NCBI RefSeq assembly: GCF_036231945.1
Contig: NZ_CP109599.1
Span: forward strand, 930,001 to 994,000
Direction of reading: 5' to 3'
Source: Streptomyces sp. NBC_01429
GTDB taxonomy: Bacteria; Actinomycetota; Actinomycetes; Streptomycetales; Streptomycetaceae
Length of the DNA stretch: 64,000 bases
Positions 62,171 to 64,000 of the stretch are shown piece after piece (position 1 is the first letter of the stretch; every line of letters begins with the position of its first letter). Under the pieces are notes generated by a model. It was given only the letters and a program-made list of their open reading frames with translations. It did no database searches and was not told the DNA's origin. The translations under genes and the position numbers were made by a program.

Positions 62171-62582
62171 AGGGTGAACGTAAGCGAGTCGGACGGCCGG
62201 AACAAGCGGCTGTTTTGAGCCACGGCCCGTCACTCGAATATCACCGAGCACCACCCGTCACCCTGCGTGGACTACGGATCTTCGGTTCCCTTACGAGGTG
62301 GCGCTCCCCCTTCCCACCGTCACCACGCAACGTCACGGATATGATCCTGCTCACCCGCGACCTCTCATCTCCCCTGCTAACAGGGCAGGTTATACATAAC
62401 ATCGCAATACGGATAGATCCCTATTAGGGCGATATTCGACCTCGTGCGATGTCCGATTGGTGGGCATCTGAATCCTGTCCCGCCGGACCCGATACCTCCG
62501 ATCACTCCCGAACGGATGTCGTAGGGTCAGGAGTCGACTTCGTCGGCGAGCCGCGCCGGCGGCAGACACGGAGGAGCACGCC
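62171..62582. promoter_or_regulatory. Divergent control region with three small palindromes
   Basis: 412 bp between the riboswitch and the tyrosine phosphatase gene. CCCTGCTAACAGGG (62372-62385), GTTATACATAAC (62389-62400) and CCCTATTAGGG (62419-62429) are clustered in the lowest-G+C part. Promoters in both directions are likely here; their regulator is unknown. Confidence 0.45.
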
Positions 62583-63407
62583 GTGACGCAGCAGCTTCCG
62601 CAAGTCCCGTCGGCAGAACCCCAGCTGTCCGCTGTGCGCAACTTCCGCGACGTGGGCGGCCTGCCGACCACGGACGGCAGGCGGGTGCGCGGCGGCGTCC
62701 TCTTCCGCAGCGGCCACCTCGCCCACGCCACCGCCGCCGACGCGGCGTACCTCGCCGGCCTCGGGCTGCACACGGTGTTCGACTTCCGCAACTCCGCCGA
62801 TCTGAGGCTGGACGGCTCGGATGTCGAGCTGCCCGGTGTGCGCCACGTGAACATCCCGCTCTCCGACCCGGCCGACGGCGCGGAGTTCTGGCGGATGGTC
62901 CGGGACGGCGATCTCGACCAGTTGCGCTCGCTGCTCGCCGAGGGGAAAGCCGCGGCCCGGATGATCGGCTCGTACCGGACGATCATCACGGAGCGCACCG
63001 CCGAGCACAGCCGGGTGCTGCACGCGCTCGCCGAGGAAGCCGTCCCCGCGCTCATGCACTGCGCTGCGGGCAAGGACCGCGCCGGGCTCTCCATCGCGGT
63101 GACCCTGCTGGCGGTCGGGGTCGAGCCCGACGCGATCGAGGCCGACTACCTGATGTCCAACGATCCGCACCGCCGCTACCGGGTGCGCCGCAGCGACAGC
63201 TCCCCGGCCGGGACCTCCCCGGAGGTGATGGAGCTGCTCGGTCCGCTCTTCGACGCCCGCGCCGAGTACCTCGCCGCCGCGTTCGAGAGCATCGAGAAGA
63301 CCTGGGGAACCACCGAGCGCTATCTGACCGAGGGGCTCGGGCTCGCCCCCGAGACGCGCGAGCGGCTGCGCGACCGGCTCCTCGAAGAAGGCGGCGGCAA
63401 CGGCTGA
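62583..63407 (+). CDS. Protein tyrosine/serine phosphatase (PtpB/IphP-like)
   Basis: 274 residues. Signature HCAAGKDRAG at about 159-168 is the CxxxxxR phosphate loop with the Lys-Asp pair of the Y_phosphatase3 group. NFRDVGGLPTTDGRRVRGGV near 20-40 is the matching N-terminal motif and FDFRNSADLRLDG supplies the general acid region. It may act on phosphotyrosine, phosphoserine or phosphoinositides. GTG start with GGAGGAG. Confidence 0.9.
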   Translation: MTQQLPQVPSAEPQLSAVRNFRDVGGLPTTDGRRVRGGVLFRSGHLAHATAADAAYLAGLGLHTVFDFRNSADLRLDGSDVELPGVRHVNIPLSDPADGAEFWRMVRDGDLDQLRSLLAEGKAAARMIGSYRTIITERTAEHSRVLHALAEEAVPALMHCAAGKDRAGLSIAVTLLAVGVEPDAIEADYLMSNDPHRRYRVRRSDSSPAGTSPEVMELLGPLFDARAEYLAAAFESIEKTWGTTERYLTEGLGLAPETRERLRDRLLEEGGGNG

Positions 63408-63422
63408 CGGCGCCCCGGCCCG

Positions 63423-63686
63423 CTACCCCTTGGCTCCCAGGGTGAAGAGCAGATAGAGGAAGAAGGCGAGGACATGGCCCGCCACCAGATAGGCGAAGAG
63501 CCGGATGACCAGCCCCATGGGGAACGTCTTCTCCTCGTCCATCACCCGATCGGGCACCCGGTCCGGCGCTCGGTCCGGCGCTCGGTCCGGCACGGTGTCC
63601 GGCGCCGCCTCCGGTTCGGCGGGTTCCGCGGGCTCGGCGGGTCCGGCGGCTTCGGTGGTGGGCACGGTCTTCTCTGTCTCCGGCAT
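63423..63686 (-). CDS. Small C-terminally anchored membrane protein (DUF6126-like)
   Basis: 87 residues. An acidic Pro/Ala-rich N-terminal half with tandem APDR/VPDR tetrapeptides (about 35-48) and one hydrophobic helix at the end (LVIRLFAYLVAGHVLAFFLY), so the soluble part faces the cytoplasm. It resembles the short DUF6126 proteins encoded beside XRE-cupin regulators in streptomycetes, as here (23 bp after that gene). Function unknown. GAGAGGT before the ATG. Confidence 0.78.
   Translation of the reverse strand: MPETEKTVPTTEAAGPAEPAEPAEPEAAPDTVPDRAPDRAPDRVPDRVMDEEKTFPMGLVIRLFAYLVAGHVLAFFLYLLFTLGAKG
63561..63592 (-). repeat. 12-bp in-frame tandem repeat
   Basis: GTCCGGCGCTCG is repeated twice (63561-63584) plus a partial copy and encodes the xPDR repeats of the small membrane protein. 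Confidence 0.6.
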
Positions 63687-63709
63687 GGTGGCGGACCTCT
63701 CTCGGCAGG

Positions 63710-64000
63710 TCAGCGGCGATGAACCTCGCCGCCGAAGCACAGCTCGGCGGCGGGGCTCTGCAGCAGGGTGTGGACGAAGAGCAGCTCGGTCCCCCCGGGA
63801 CCGGCCGCGGCGATCCGGTGCGGGGTGAGCGAGTCGAAGTGCGCGCTGTCCCCGGGGCCGAGCACATGCGCGGCATCCCCGAGGCTCAGCCGCAGCGGCC
63901 CGTCGAGGACGTAGAGCCACTCCTCCCCCGGGTGTACGCGGACGAGGTCGCCCTGCACCCCGTACGGCACCTGGAGCCGCAGCGGCTGCATGGCTCTGCC
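63710..64000 (-). CDS. XRE-cupin regulator, C-terminal cupin part only
   Basis: The last 96 or so codons of a gene that starts beyond the right edge. VHPGEEWLYVLDGPLRLSLG and VLGPGDSAHFDSLTPHRIAA are the two cupin motifs with the ligand-site residues. The family normally has an N-terminal helix-turn-helix, not visible here. It is followed at once by the DUF6126-like gene, a pairing typical of streptomycetes. Confidence 0.8.
   Translation of the reverse strand, partial: GRAMQPLRLQVPYGVQGDLVRVHPGEEWLYVLDGPLRLSLGDAAHVLGPGDSAHFDSLTPHRIAAAGPGGTELLFVHTLLQSPAAELCFGGEVHRR

Overview
The window is chromosomal DNA of a Streptomyces or close relative. Coding regions show very high G+C with near-uniform G/C at third codon positions and frequent GTG starts. 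Genes overlap by 4 bp (ATGA/GTGA). Streptomyces hallmarks include a complete conservon (Cvn) operon, SpoIIE-type phosphatases with RsbW-like kinases, a cysteine-free L32 paralogue and a c-di-AMP (ydaO-type) riboswitch ahead of a cell-wall hydrolase.

Layout. 1-5.0 kb: signalling block (SpoIIE phosphatase end, two HATPase anti-sigma-type kinases, and a coupled receiver-phosphatase / CHASE3 histidine kinase / response regulator trio). 5.0-13.0 kb: sugar-acid locus (glucarate dehydratase, 5-dehydro-4-deoxyglucarate dehydratase, MFS permease, Tat-exported polyuronate lyase, LacI regulator with two operators) and an aldehyde dehydrogenase. 13.3-23.7 kb: AEC carrier, then a seven-gene minus-strand unit (CMD/peroxidase-like protein, four-gene PotABCD-like ABC importer, M19 dipeptidase homologue, FAD/NAD(P) protein) facing a divergent GntR regulator across two matching palindromes. 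23.7-38.0 kb: metalloprotease, AA10 LPMO, PLP aminotransferase, Zur-type L32 gene with a collapsed CobW gene, GT-C-like membrane protein, GH127 enzyme, RNase, TetR and an MMPL exporter.

38.0-45.8 kb is an accessory zone next to tRNA-Pro(GGG). It holds two integrase remnants, VOC, arsC, arsT/trxB and epimerase pseudogenes, and small intact genes (EF-hand protein, PspAA homologue, VOC protein, two secreted proteins). It looks like a decayed integrative element.

46-64 kb: DinB/GNAT/XRE-cupin genes; the conservon with a GAF gene; an MBL hydrolase; a PfkB kinase; then the most interesting block, a tightly coupled five-gene STM4015-4014-4013-4012-4011 cluster (LRR protein, ATP-grasp ligase, alkaline-phosphatase-fold hydrolase, HemN-like radical SAM enzyme, second radical SAM enzyme). 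As far as I know its function has not been described. GDSL hydrolase, LysM-M23 peptidase under the riboswitch, tyrosine phosphatase, small membrane protein and a truncated XRE-cupin regulator end the window.

Family assignments come from motif reading and memory; no database search was run.
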